Assembly: GCF_006965485.1 (NCBI RefSeq)
Contig: NZ_CP041360.1
Span: forward strand, 3,534,001-3,598,000
DNA: 64,000 nt
Direction of reading: 5' to 3'
Origin: Spirosoma sp. KCTC 42546
Lineage (GTDB): Bacteria > Bacteroidota > Bacteroidia > Cytophagales > Spirosomataceae
The position numbers were made by a program, and so were the translations under genes. Each line of letters opens with the position of its first letter. Position 1 is the first letter of the stretch. Of this stretch, positions 1 through 9,183 are shown piece by piece. Below the pieces are notes generated by a model. It was given only the letters and a program-made list of their open reading frames with translations. It did not search any database and was not told the origin of the DNA.

Positions 1-410
1 TACGGAACCTGCGCCCAGTTTCGGAAACTATAGGTGTAGCTGTGGGTCATATTCGGCACATCATAGTGCGTATACGACTCGGTCCAGATTCGTTTCTGGA
101 ATCGCTCTTCGTGCTCCGGGCTGAAAAAATAAAAGTCTGCTGTACCCTTGGCCGAAATAGTCTTTTTTAGCGTACCATTTAAATAATGCCAGTAAGCAAA
201 TGGTAATACATACCGGACTTCCTGATCAAATTCTCCCTGATAACTGATGACTTTATATTTTTCTTTCAGGACGTAATCGCGCAACAGGAAACGGCCCTGA
301 ACCAGCTTGCAGTAGTAATTGTCCCGGATGAAATACCGCAAATCCTTACGGATCTTTGGATACTTCAGGAGAGCGACTACGTAAAGTGATTTTAAAATAA
401 GCCGTTGCAT
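1..410 (-). CDS. Unknown protein of the EPS cluster, cut by window edge
   Basis: An open frame starts with ATG at 410 and runs without a stop to base 1, so only about the first 136 residues are present. The visible part is basic and aromatic (MQRLILKSLY at the start, many Tyr, Phe and Lys) with no signal peptide or recognisable motif. It lies in the same direction as the EPS genes, about 170 bases after the flippase gene, so it may be the next gene of that cluster. I do not recognise the family; a small glycosylation-related or sulfotransferase-like protein is possible but unsupported. Confidence 0.6.
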   Translation of the reverse strand, partial: MQRLILKSLYVVALLKYPKIRKDLRYFIRDNYYCKLVQGRFLLRDYVLKEKYKVISYQGEFDQEVRYVLPFAYWHYLNGTLKKTISAKGTADFYFFSPEHEERFQKRIWTESYTHYDVPNMTHSYTYSFRNWAQVP

Positions 411-420
411 AGATTAGTTA

Positions 421-571
421 GAAGTTTGTAGTTCGCGGTTTGACGTTTATACTTGCGTAAGTATCTGATTTTTAGTAATTTATTTTGATGTTGAGCATGG
501 CTGTATCGTTTTCCTGAGATAGTCTATTACCTCAATGAGTAACTAACTTCAAACCACGAACTCCAAACTTC
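421..571. repeat. Intergenic inverted repeat, family 'GAAGTTTGTAGTTCG'
   Basis: Imperfect 27-base arms at 421-447 and 545-571 are inverted copies of each other with a few mismatches and about 97 bases between them. The same word family recurs at 26765-26849 upstream of alaS, so this is a dispersed repeat rather than a one-off terminator. It fills the gap between the flippase gene and the next EPS gene. Confidence 0.7.
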
Positions 572-580
572 AAACTGTAC

Positions 581-2017
581 TCATACCGTTTTTCCCAATG
601 CTTTCAGGTCTGCCAGCGGGAATTTATACCGGAGTGTCAGGCCAATGTAGATCACTCCTCCCAGCACAATCTGCACAATCGTATGCACTACGCTGACCGA
701 ATTCGTGAACGATTTGTAGATGGCAATGGCACCGACCATGAGCAGACAGAACAGGACGGGCTTAGCAATGGATTGTGCGAATTCGCTGAGGAACGAGCCA
801 ATCAGCGTATGTACAATTCGGAAATTCAGGATCAGATTGGCTAGTGTTGCCAGCATAAACGCCACCGCGATGCCGACCACACCCCCGTACTGCGCAAGCA
901 CATAAACAAGCGGTATTTTAATGAACAGTGTAACAACATTGAGCATAAACAGCAGTTTGGGTTTGCCCTTTGAAAAAGCCAGGGTAAACAACGGATTGCT
1001 GAGGAACGTAAAAATGCTTACGAACACAAAAATTCGGATGAGCTGAATCGTAGGCTCCCAACCTGGGCCATAAAACAGCGGTACTACGCTATCGGCAGTG
1101 ATAAATAAACCAGCCAGTAAAGGCAGGTTGACGTAGCTAAGTAAATCCAGAATAGACAGATACGATTTTTTGAGTTCGTCGGTATCGCCTTTCAGGCGGG
1201 CCAGAATCGGGTAGGCTACTTGTAGTACAATCGGGCTGAGTTTGGAAATTGGGAAGACTGCCAACTGCGAAGCCAGGGTGTAATAGCCTAACTGTTTCAC
1301 ACCCAGCATGCCACCAACCAGAATATTATCGGAGTTCGCTTGAATAAACCCAACAATTCCATCGCCTACATTGTAGAGACCGAATCGTAAATGATCTTTA
1401 ATAAGTGCCAGATCGAATTTTAAAACGGGCGAAAATAAATGCCCACCATAGATAAGTTGAAGGCCCGATTTCAGTGTCTGTTGCGCCAATTGGCCATAAA
1501 TCAGAGCCAATTCGGCGAAACCCAGATAAGCCAGCAGGATAGTTGTAAAGGTACCCACGAGCGTACCCGCCATGTCGATGGTGGCTACTGCCCTGAACTG
1601 TAGCTCTTTCTGTAACAGAAACAGGTAGATCTGTCCGACGTAAACAATGACGAAATACAGGGACGATAATTTAATGACTGGCTCCAGGCGGGGTTCTTTA
1701 TAATAGGCAACAACAAGTGGCCAGCTAAAGAAAACCAGCACGCCCACCACTAAACCCAGTGCCAGGTTCAGTAAGTAAATAGTGGAGAGAACCTGTTGGT
1801 CCTCTTCCTGTTTGTAAATGATGGAATTGGAAAAGCCCAGGTTCGCGAAAATACTGAAGAAGGCAATCAGAAGTGTGCTTACGCTAACAATACCAAACAC
1901 CGACGGCTCAAGCAGGCGGGCCAGTACCGCTACCTGCCCAAACTGCAACAGGGTAGATAGAGCCGTTGATAGGCTCATCCACTTGCCACCACTAATTGCC
2001 TGTTGCTTTTGACTCAT
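581..2017 (-). CDS. Wzx-type polysaccharide flippase
   Basis: A polytopic membrane protein of about 478 residues of the MATE/polysaccharide-transporter superfamily, resembling WzxC. It would flip undecaprenyl-linked oligosaccharide units across the inner membrane in Wzx/Wzy-dependent EPS synthesis. The N-terminus has the family pattern of a short cytoplasmic stretch (GGKWMSLSTALSTLLQFGQ) followed by repeated hydrophobic segments, and the AQLGYYTLA-like region is visible as GVKQLGYYTLASQ. The frame extends to a TTG at 2029, but the ATG at 2017 (MSQKQQ) is the more natural start. It lies downstream of the co-polymerase gene and is separated from it by an inverted repeat at 2080-2153. Confidence 0.88.
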   Translation of the reverse strand: MSQKQQAISGGKWMSLSTALSTLLQFGQVAVLARLLEPSVFGIVSVSTLLIAFFSIFANLGFSNSIIYKQEEDQQVLSTIYLLNLALGLVVGVLVFFSWPLVVAYYKEPRLEPVIKLSSLYFVIVYVGQIYLFLLQKELQFRAVATIDMAGTLVGTFTTILLAYLGFAELALIYGQLAQQTLKSGLQLIYGGHLFSPVLKFDLALIKDHLRFGLYNVGDGIVGFIQANSDNILVGGMLGVKQLGYYTLASQLAVFPISKLSPIVLQVAYPILARLKGDTDELKKSYLSILDLLSYVNLPLLAGLFITADSVVPLFYGPGWEPTIQLIRIFVFVSIFTFLSNPLFTLAFSKGKPKLLFMLNVVTLFIKIPLVYVLAQYGGVVGIAVAFMLATLANLILNFRIVHTLIGSFLSEFAQSIAKPVLFCLLMVGAIAIYKSFTNSVSVVHTIVQIVLGGVIYIGLTLRYKFPLADLKALGKTV

Positions 2018-2079
2018 GTCAACTATCAATTAAGTACTTATTCTTGTCTGGTCAGAGAGTGTCATTGGGTTGTCTTTAA

Positions 2080-2153
2080 TAGTCATTGGGTTGTCATTAA
2101 TTGACGAAAAACCAGTTACCTTTTAATGACTACTAATGACAACCCAATGACTA
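2080..2153. repeat. 20-base perfect inverted repeat between EPS genes
   Basis: The word TAGTCATTGGGTTGTCATTA at 2080-2099 is repeated in perfect inverted orientation at 2134-2153. A further direct partial copy lies at about 2061-2074. It sits between the co-polymerase stop (2166) and the flippase start (2017). There is no T-run typical of a simple terminator, so it may modulate the transcript between these genes or be a mobile intergenic repeat. Confidence 0.75.
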
Positions 2154-2165
2154 TCAAATGACAAC

Positions 2166-4385
2166 CTATTTTAGGGCTTTCTCTTTTTTGGTGGTACGGG
2201 ATGCTGCAGTTGGGGCATTGTACGGCTGGGTACGGGTAAGGCCCTGTTCCATATCGTTGAGGCTTGGCGCGTCGGCGTTACTCTCTTCAACCTTATTCAG
2301 CGTAACCAGCACCGGCTGTTTGGCCGCCTTCAGGTATTGTGCATACAGTTGTTTATCCCGACGCCCCCACAGGGTATGCATCGACAGAATCAGTAACGAA
2401 ACCGCACTGCGGCTAACCAGATGCAGTGGGATAGGGCTACTAACGAGCGGGGGCAGCTCCAGAATAATTTTATTGAACACCGTGGCAGGCAACTGATCTT
2501 CGGCCGAAAGCAAATCTTCCGGCTCTCGCACGTTCATAAAACCAGGGTTTACCTCATAGGGGTAGAAATAAATGCCCTCCTGCTCAAAGTGCTTATCGGA
2601 AGCCTCCAGGCGAGGGTAATAATACGCAACCTGTTCCCCCGATTCTGCATATAATCGGGCGAGGCCGTGTGCCAGCCAGGTTTTCCCCTGTTTACCCCGT
2701 GTGCTAAACAGCGTGATAACGGGCGGATACGATGGCGTACTTCGTTGCCCTACTGTAATGTTGATCGAGTTGGCTAACTGCTCGAACATACTGGTAGCCG
2801 CCCGACTGGCCTTCACATTAACCGCAAACTTCTTGACGGTTGGGAAAGAAGCTGAAACGGGGTTGCCCAGCCGTTGTTCAGCCTGTTCCAGGGTATTGAT
2901 GCGCTTGTCGGCCAGGGTTCGGATAGCCGCTAGAATCAAAGCAATGACTAACCCCGCACCCGCACCGATAGCCATAAAGAGCCAGCGTTTGGCACCCTGG
3001 GGCGTCATGGGAAAAACGGGTGGGTCAAGAACTGATAATGTACCATCAATGGAAATATCCTGCCGGTGGGTAGTGGCCTGATTCAGTGATTGAACCAGCG
3101 CCATGTACTCTTTCTCGGCAACGTCCATGTCGCGGGTTAACTGCCGTTGTTCCGATTCCAATGGAGGAAAAGCGGACGATTCGGCCTGGTAGTCATCCAT
3201 GCGTTTCTTCACAATATCCATTCGGGCCGACGATTCTTCATAGGCAAGTACCTTATCCAGCCAGCCATTGATTAAGGTTAGTTTCGGAATCGATTCGGCA
3301 GAGTTGTCGGCAGCAAAATAATTCTGGGCAATCTGTTTCAGTTCTGAGGATACCTGATTGATTTTGGCCTGGTGCTGGTCGAGAACCGACTGGGGCTGGT
3401 TATTGGCCCGGGCATTGATCAACTGCGATTCGGCAGCGGTCAATTCGGCTTGTTTGTCGGTTAACTGTGTATTGATTTTGAGCAAGGTGCCGCCCTGCGT
3501 CATGCGTTGGCCCAGAGCATCCCGTGCCGCTTTAGCCGCTTTGTTCCGCATCACTTCCTCATTGTATTCAGCTACCAGTGCATCGCGCGTAGTGGAACGG
3601 GTTTTTAATTCATCTTCAAAGTTGAGTACATTGTGCTGCACGTTGAACGCCTTCAGTTTGGCTTCTGCCTGATCCAGACGCTTCTTGGCTTCCTTGGCAT
3701 TATTTTCATAATAGGTAACAACGGGGTTCGTTTCGGCCCGTTTCAGGGAGGAATACCGCTCGTTGAGCTCGATAATGGCCAAATTCAGGGTTTGCTGGGC
3801 AATGGCCGGGTCTTCGGCTTCGTAATCCAGATCCAGCATATCACTGCCCCCGCGTCGGGATGATTTCAGCTTTTTGCCAATGACGTCTGCCGAATAATCC
3901 GAACCTGATCCGAAGAGCAAGTGCCGGATGGGGTTATCGGTCTGACTTTGGGCCAGGCGGTTAATCTGACTACGGGTAGAGTCGGGGATACCCGAGCTAA
4001 TCAGGGTCTGTTTTAAGCTGGCCGGAATAGCCTGCTGAAGTTTCTGGAAGCTGGCTGCCGAGAGCTGGCGATCCGTTGGCTTGGTCAGGTACAGATGCTC
4101 AGTCAACAATCGAACCCCAACCTCATACAAGGTTTGGTTGGAGTTGAGGGTGGTCAGTACGTTATCAAACGCATTACTAACCCCAGAATAATCGACATGG
4201 AAGTTCTCCTCCGCCGAGCGCAATGAGTAACCTGAGGTAAACCCAGTGTAGAGGGTTGCTTTGGTCTTGTACGTTCTGGCCTCATTGCGCATGAAGTAAT
4301 AAATGGCCCCAGCACCCAGGCAAGGGAACAAAATAAACCAGATGAGATGCCGCTTCAGGAGCCGACCAAATTCATGGAAAGTCAT
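2166..4385 (-). CDS. Wzz/GumC-type chain-length co-polymerase with BY-kinase-like C-terminus
   Basis: A 739-residue inner-membrane protein. TM1 lies at about 13-32, a long periplasmic coiled-coil region with the GNVR-type end runs to about 440, and TM2 is near 467-487. A cytoplasmic C-terminal domain resembles tyrosine autokinases of the Wzc/GumC group. A P-loop-like stretch is visible near 560-570 (FSTRGKQGKTW), but it departs from the usual Walker A' pattern and the tail (ending TTKKEKALK) lacks the expected tyrosine cluster. It would control EPS chain length and polymerisation with the Wzy and Wzx proteins nearby. Only 4 bases separate it from the TolC-like gene upstream. Whether it is an active kinase is doubtful. 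Confidence 0.85.
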   Translation of the reverse strand: MTFHEFGRLLKRHLIWFILFPCLGAGAIYYFMRNEARTYKTKATLYTGFTSGYSLRSAEENFHVDYSGVSNAFDNVLTTLNSNQTLYEVGVRLLTEHLYLTKPTDRQLSAASFQKLQQAIPASLKQTLISSGIPDSTRSQINRLAQSQTDNPIRHLLFGSGSDYSADVIGKKLKSSRRGGSDMLDLDYEAEDPAIAQQTLNLAIIELNERYSSLKRAETNPVVTYYENNAKEAKKRLDQAEAKLKAFNVQHNVLNFEDELKTRSTTRDALVAEYNEEVMRNKAAKAARDALGQRMTQGGTLLKINTQLTDKQAELTAAESQLINARANNQPQSVLDQHQAKINQVSSELKQIAQNYFAADNSAESIPKLTLINGWLDKVLAYEESSARMDIVKKRMDDYQAESSAFPPLESEQRQLTRDMDVAEKEYMALVQSLNQATTHRQDISIDGTLSVLDPPVFPMTPQGAKRWLFMAIGAGAGLVIALILAAIRTLADKRINTLEQAEQRLGNPVSASFPTVKKFAVNVKASRAATSMFEQLANSINITVGQRSTPSYPPVITLFSTRGKQGKTWLAHGLARLYAESGEQVAYYYPRLEASDKHFEQEGIYFYPYEVNPGFMNVREPEDLLSAEDQLPATVFNKIILELPPLVSSPIPLHLVSRSAVSLLILSMHTLWGRRDKQLYAQYLKAAKQPVLVTLNKVEESNADAPSLNDMEQGLTRTQPYNAPTAASRTTKKEKALK

Positions 4386-4389
4386 ATGG

Positions 4390-5244
4390 CTATTGGCGTT
4401 TCAGTTGACGGATGGGCACTCCAACCGCAAGTTCGAGTGCATAAATATTTTTGATGAACTGGGTCTTGGCCTGTTCAACCGTGGTTCGGCTTTCAGCGTA
4501 TCGACTGCTATTGTTCGCAGCCGCTTCGGGCGTGATTTTCCCCTTCTGCATCTCGACCTCGGCAATCCGGTAAGCCGCCAGCGAGGATTGATCATCGCGC
4601 AAACGTATCTGCAGCACCCGCTGCGACAAGAGTAAGTCCTGGTAGAGGTTGAAGAGGTCGCGCTTGAGTTGAATTTCAGCGGTTCGACTGCGCTCCTTAT
4701 TGGCTTCGTAGGTAGCCTTTGCCAGGCGAATCTCTTGAGGACGGGCAATTATGTTGTGAATGCTAAAGGATAAATTCACCCCATATCGGTAGCCGTTGGA
4801 AATTTGTCCCAGCTGATCTGAGGTATTAGTGCCGGTTGATAGAATGGCTTGATTACCAGATGAATAATTGGCAAATCCGCCAATATTTTGGAAGAGTTGC
4901 AGTTTGGAAAGCTGGTAAGCTGCCTGTTGGGCCGTTGCCAGCGCACTCTCAAATCTAACGGCTGGCGAATAAGCCAGGGCTATTTTGAACATCTCATCAA
5001 ACGGGATGAGCTGGACAGAAATATCCTGATTGAAATCAAAGGTCAGGGAGTCGACGGGGCTTGCGGCTACTGAAGTGGCAAGTGGCTGGGTAGTAGCTGG
5101 TTTTGGCGGCACAGCTCCCTGTCCATAACTAACGCCATAGCCTACTGCCCATAAAGTCAGTACCCACGCGAACGGTAGGATAAGGTGACTAAATCGATTG
5201 GCTATGGTCGTCTTCATGCTGTCTGGATGCCTTAGTACTTTCAT
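4390..5244 (-). CDS. Short TolC-like outer-membrane protein of EPS cluster
   Basis: A secreted protein of 284 residues (275 if the ATG at 5217, MKTTIANRF, is used). A signal peptide ending near VSYGQG is followed by a TolC-type region beginning with the FDEMFKIALAYSPAVRFESA pattern and long alternating helices (LAKATYEANKERSRTAEIQL). Typical TolC proteins have two such repeats and more than 400 residues; here only about one is present. It lies between the GT4 gene and the co-polymerase, so it may be the outer-membrane part of EPS export. No Wza-like polysaccharide export gene is visible in the window. The function is inferred. Confidence 0.75.
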   Translation of the reverse strand: MKVLRHPDSMKTTIANRFSHLILPFAWVLTLWAVGYGVSYGQGAVPPKPATTQPLATSVAASPVDSLTFDFNQDISVQLIPFDEMFKIALAYSPAVRFESALATAQQAAYQLSKLQLFQNIGGFANYSSGNQAILSTGTNTSDQLGQISNGYRYGVNLSFSIHNIIARPQEIRLAKATYEANKERSRTAEIQLKRDLFNLYQDLLLSQRVLQIRLRDDQSSLAAYRIAEVEMQKGKITPEAAANNSSRYAESRTTVEQAKTQFIKNIYALELAVGVPIRQLKRQ

Positions 5245-5270
5245 GGTTGATTGGATAAAAACGCACTTGG

Positions 5271-6473
5271 TTAGTAAGCTGGCTGCTCCTGTCGCCAGGC
5301 TTTAGGAACCTGCTTTATAACCGCTTCAAACTCATGGGCGCGTTCGGTCCAGGAGTTGCGGTGGGCCATATCGACCCGCTGTTGAACACGCTTAGGGTCC
5401 TTGTCAGCTAACGCGCGTCGGAGAGCCTGAGCGAACTTTTCCGGCGTATCGGCCAGTTCAATAACGCCATCAAAATCGTCCAGGATTGAGAATGGAGTCG
5501 ATACAACAGCGAGCCCGGCTGCCAGATACTCGTTGATTTTCAGCGGGTAAATTGTATAGGTATGCTTATTACACACAAACGGAATGACACCCACACTCCA
5601 CTTGGCCAGCAGCGGTGGTAACTCAGCGGGTTGATGAGGGGGGATAAATGTTACATTCGGGAAATTGCTTAACCGCTGCGGTAACAGGGGTTCGTGCACC
5701 TCGCCGATGAACTGAAAGTCAACATCCGGCATGGTTCGGGCGCAGTGCTCCATCAGATCAATATTGACCCGATTATCCGCTGAGCCGAGATAGCCTACAA
5801 TGGGTTTTTCGGGCGGATGCTCCTGGGCGAGTTGACGTGTCTTGTTAAAGAGGTCAAAATTTGCACCGTTCTTTACGCAGTAGGTCTGCGGCTGTACTGC
5901 GGATTTGTCATGCCGTAACGTTTCAGAGGTTGTTACAACTGCATCGACCCGCCGGAGATAGGCATCTTCGTACCGTTGTCCATGCCGACTCATCCAGTCA
6001 CCCGCCGTGGTAATCTCATCGAAGCAGTAGTAGAGGGTAGCGCATTCATTCAGTTTCCCGAGCATAGGCAATCCAACCACCGGATTAAACGCATTGATCA
6101 CCAGCGGACGGTGCATATTCAGCCGCTTCATGACTGAGCGCAGCCGACCTAACAGCCGATTGGTATTTAACTGAAGCAACTGATCATGTGGTTTGGCTGA
6201 TAACCAGTTGATAGGTAGCATGAGGGGAGGAGCCCAAACATAGAGATCTTCGCCACCCCCGTTGTCTATTTTGGTCAACGGGTTTCCAAACAGGATTTCC
6301 CCCGCTGGCATATCGTTTCGGCTCGTCACAAAATCTTTTACCGTGTACAGGTAATCGACAAAGAGCACCCGGTGCCGGGCGGATAGCTCGGTCATAAGTT
6401 GTACGACTGCCTTCTGGAAATCGCCGTTCCAGGACGTTTGAGCTATGCAGATGATGCTGTCGAATTGTTTCAT
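5271..6473 (-). CDS. GT4-family glycosyltransferase (TuaH-like)
   Basis: A 400-residue GT-B fold enzyme that would add a sugar to the lipid-linked EPS repeat unit in the cytoplasm. The start (FDSIICIAQTSWNGDFQKA) resembles TuaH-type transferases. The C-terminal half has IVGYLGSADNRVNIDLM, FQFIGEVHEP and the family's nucleotide-sugar-binding region near 305-320 (PLKINEYLAAGLAVVSTPF), with Glu in the expected place. The donor sugar cannot be read from sequence. Its start overlaps the end of the polymerase gene by 4 bases (ATGA), indicating translational coupling. Confidence 0.85.
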   Translation of the reverse strand: MKQFDSIICIAQTSWNGDFQKAVVQLMTELSARHRVLFVDYLYTVKDFVTSRNDMPAGEILFGNPLTKIDNGGGEDLYVWAPPLMLPINWLSAKPHDQLLQLNTNRLLGRLRSVMKRLNMHRPLVINAFNPVVGLPMLGKLNECATLYYCFDEITTAGDWMSRHGQRYEDAYLRRVDAVVTTSETLRHDKSAVQPQTYCVKNGANFDLFNKTRQLAQEHPPEKPIVGYLGSADNRVNIDLMEHCARTMPDVDFQFIGEVHEPLLPQRLSNFPNVTFIPPHQPAELPPLLAKWSVGVIPFVCNKHTYTIYPLKINEYLAAGLAVVSTPFSILDDFDGVIELADTPEKFAQALRRALADKDPKRVQQRVDMAHRNSWTERAHEFEAVIKQVPKAWRQEQPAY

Positions 6474-7954
6474 AGTTCAGCAACGGGATGTGAATAGAGG
6501 GTTACGTCTGAAGACTCCGTTTTTGGTTGACTATCCCATCGATAGCAGGTAACAATCAGCATTGTACTGATGAAAATGATCGTATCAGTTGGGAATTGTC
6601 CTAATACGGGATTGGAATAACCCATGAGCGCAATGCCGACAAACTCCGCCAGAAACGCATACATCACTTTAATCATCCAGGGGTCTTTTAATCGCCAGAC
6701 CTGATAAACACCCAGGCCTGCCAGCCCCAGAAGCATAAGAATATAGAGCGTAACCCCAACCCGGCCCGTTTCAATCCAGAGTTCCACATACCAGCTATCG
6801 GGTGGTGTTTGTGCGGCCCAGTGCCAGGGTGAGAAGCGAGCGCCCATATCCGTTGATGTACCAATACCGGCTCCAAATGGATAGTGTTCCAGATAACCCT
6901 TCAGTTTCTGCTGATTTTGCAGTCGCAGCAGGAAGGAGGGATCGTTCATAGGGGTTAATGCCGAACGCATTCGCTGCACCTGGTAGTTGGAGCTTCCTGC
7001 ATTGGTGTACATAAGAATTAATACCAGTGGAACGGCCATAACCACACCGATCACGAGCTTAAGGAAATCGCGTTTAAGCAGGAGGTAGAATGGAAATCCG
7101 GCCAGCATGACAAACAGGGCACTGCGCGTTCCAGAAACGGCGTAGCCCCAGAAGAAAACCAGCGCCAGCGCCATATAGGCTACTTTATAAAGCATCTTTT
7201 TCTCTTCAAAAACGCGGATGACGGCTACTACCGTAACGCCCGCCATTTCGGCCCCGAACTGCGCGGCATCGGAGTAAAATGAAAAGCTCCGCAATTGACC
7301 GAACAGAATGTGGGTTACACCATTGTTTCCTTCGCTCAACCATTGTACTTCGGCGGGGGCGAGTCCAATGTACTGTTGCTTAAATGCCCAGAGCGCCCCC
7401 AGAAACGACCACCCCAGCCAGGAAACGACCAGAATGCCAATATCTTTTCGGGTAATAGGGATAACCAGCACCAGGATAGCGACAATGAACCAGTGCATCG
7501 AAAAAGGCCGTACGTGGAAAAACCAGGCGGGTCGGTAAGGGGCTTCTGGATTCAGTAATTCAATGAGGGTATAAGCAAACCAGATGGCAACCAGCGCAAA
7601 AGCGGGGCTTTTCAGCCGACGCCATTCCATGCGCTGCCCGTTCAAAAAGGTACTTAACAGGGTTATCGCCAATACGCCATCGACCAGGAGGCCAAGCGGA
7701 ATAGGTAGTGAAATAAACCGGGAGAAGCCAATCAGGAAACTCAAGTGTACATACAGGAACAGGCCAAAGCGAGGCTCCATCAGCAAGGCAATCAGAATAC
7801 CTATAACGATCGGTAACACAATCGCTATCCCGGCCCCGGCTGGCCCCATTGTACTGACCAGATAGCCCGCACCAATCGTGTATAAGCCTCCAAGGAGACT
7901 ATACAGCCAAAATTGGCCTGAGGAACCTGTCAATGAAAAGGCTGATTGTGCCAT
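6470..7954 (-). CDS. O-antigen ligase/polymerase family protein (Wzy-like)
   Basis: A 494-residue inner-membrane protein with about eleven hydrophobic segments and a large central periplasmic loop. The loop holds the Wzy_C/O-antigen-ligase type pattern (RLQNQQKLKGYLEHYPFGAG, then DSWYVELWIETGRVGV). In a cluster that also has a flippase and a co-polymerase, polymerisation of EPS repeat units on the periplasmic side is the best reading; a ligase role cannot be excluded. It overlaps the GT4 gene by 4 bases and follows the GT2 gene by 25 bases. Confidence 0.85.
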   Translation of the reverse strand: MAQSAFSLTGSSGQFWLYSLLGGLYTIGAGYLVSTMGPAGAGIAIVLPIVIGILIALLMEPRFGLFLYVHLSFLIGFSRFISLPIPLGLLVDGVLAITLLSTFLNGQRMEWRRLKSPAFALVAIWFAYTLIELLNPEAPYRPAWFFHVRPFSMHWFIVAILVLVIPITRKDIGILVVSWLGWSFLGALWAFKQQYIGLAPAEVQWLSEGNNGVTHILFGQLRSFSFYSDAAQFGAEMAGVTVVAVIRVFEEKKMLYKVAYMALALVFFWGYAVSGTRSALFVMLAGFPFYLLLKRDFLKLVIGVVMAVPLVLILMYTNAGSSNYQVQRMRSALTPMNDPSFLLRLQNQQKLKGYLEHYPFGAGIGTSTDMGARFSPWHWAAQTPPDSWYVELWIETGRVGVTLYILMLLGLAGLGVYQVWRLKDPWMIKVMYAFLAEFVGIALMGYSNPVLGQFPTDTIIFISTMLIVTCYRWDSQPKTESSDVTLYSHPVAEL

Positions 7955-7979
7955 AACGATTGAGTAACAACAACGTTAA

Positions 7980-9173
7980 TTACGTAAGAGAATTGACCGC
8001 ATTGGCCCGGCGGACTTTTTCCCATGTGCCTGATTGGTTACCCCGCAAATAGCGAACCAAACCTGCGAGCGCACACACATTCATGAACGTAAAATAAAAT
8101 GGGACGAAAACGGCCTTCCAGCGGAGCTGTCGTTTTTCCAGCACATACCCCAGCCAGGATGCCCCGTAGAATAGGATCTGAGCCAATAAAAGCAAGCCCC
8201 AGGCTGAGTTCCAGCCATCGCGGAAAACCAGACCGGCATTAAGCAGCAAAATCAGCGGTAAGCAGATGGGCGTTACCGCCCAGCGCATGACCCGATGCGA
8301 TACGTATTCGAAGGTGAGTACGCCATAGCGAAATGGATTCAGTAGGTGTTTAAGCCAGACGATCGATTGAAAGCCACCCGCTGCAATCCGGATTTTCCGC
8401 TTCTGCTCATCGATAATGGAAAAAGAAGGACGTTCCAGCGCATATGCATCGGGCTCATACGCAACCCGGTACCCATGACCGGCTATCAGTAGCGAAATCA
8501 TGAAATCGTCCAGGATGGTGTTCGGCGACACCGGCTCGTAGAGTTCGGTGCGAACGGCAAACAGCTCGCCTGCTGCGCCTACAATCGTGTGCAGTTCGGC
8601 ATCCCAGCGCTTTAGTTGCGATTCATATTTCCAGTAAAGACCTTCCCCAGAGCCCGCAGCTGATTCACTATCGGCCGTTTGAATTCGTTTTTCACCAGCA
8701 ACTGCACCCACTTCCGGGTCTCGAAAGTGTTTGACAATGTTCCGAACCGCTTCCAGATTCAACTGGGTATTTGCATCGGTAAAGATGACGATTGGGGTCT
8801 TGATCTGCTGCATCGCCATATTCATGGCTGCTACTTTACCTCGCCGTTCGGTGCCGCCCAGAATCTCGATTGAATCGCCGTAGCTCGTCCGTAGCCAGGT
8901 GTCAGAACCATCCGTTGAGCCTTCGGTAACGAACAGAAACCGAATCCGATCACGCGGGTATACTTGTCCAAGTGAGTTGGCCACTTTAGCCGGTAAACAA
9001 TCGAGTTCGTTGTAGGCAGGTACAATTAACGTTACCTCGGGCGTATAATCTGCCGACAGATCCGGCACCGCAGGTCGTTTGGGACGCAGCTTAATTAATG
9101 CCCATACAACCACACCGTAGCCGAGGTAGGTATAGACCACAAGTCCTATACAAATCAGGAGCAATACTTCCAT
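7980..9173 (-). CDS. Membrane GT2 glycosyltransferase (BcsA/IcaA-like)
   Basis: A 397-residue enzyme with an N-terminal TM, a GT-A domain at about 45-280 and several C-terminal TM segments (about 295-375). Visible GT2 motifs are VPAYNE, TEGSTDGSD, the DxD-like FTDANTQ near 130-136, the acidic DDFMIS near 222 and a basic KRKIRIAAGGFQ replacing the QxxRW motif of processive enzymes. It probably uses UDP-sugars to extend the lipid-linked glycan; the altered QxxRW makes single-residue transfer more likely than processive synthesis. The spacing of 10 bases to the next GT2 gene indicates co-transcription. Confidence 0.83.
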   Translation of the reverse strand: MEVLLLICIGLVVYTYLGYGVVVWALIKLRPKRPAVPDLSADYTPEVTLIVPAYNELDCLPAKVANSLGQVYPRDRIRFLFVTEGSTDGSDTWLRTSYGDSIEILGGTERRGKVAAMNMAMQQIKTPIVIFTDANTQLNLEAVRNIVKHFRDPEVGAVAGEKRIQTADSESAAGSGEGLYWKYESQLKRWDAELHTIVGAAGELFAVRTELYEPVSPNTILDDFMISLLIAGHGYRVAYEPDAYALERPSFSIIDEQKRKIRIAAGGFQSIVWLKHLLNPFRYGVLTFEYVSHRVMRWAVTPICLPLILLLNAGLVFRDGWNSAWGLLLLAQILFYGASWLGYVLEKRQLRWKAVFVPFYFTFMNVCALAGLVRYLRGNQSGTWEKVRRANAVNSLT

Positions 9174-9183
9174 TTGTTTCGTG

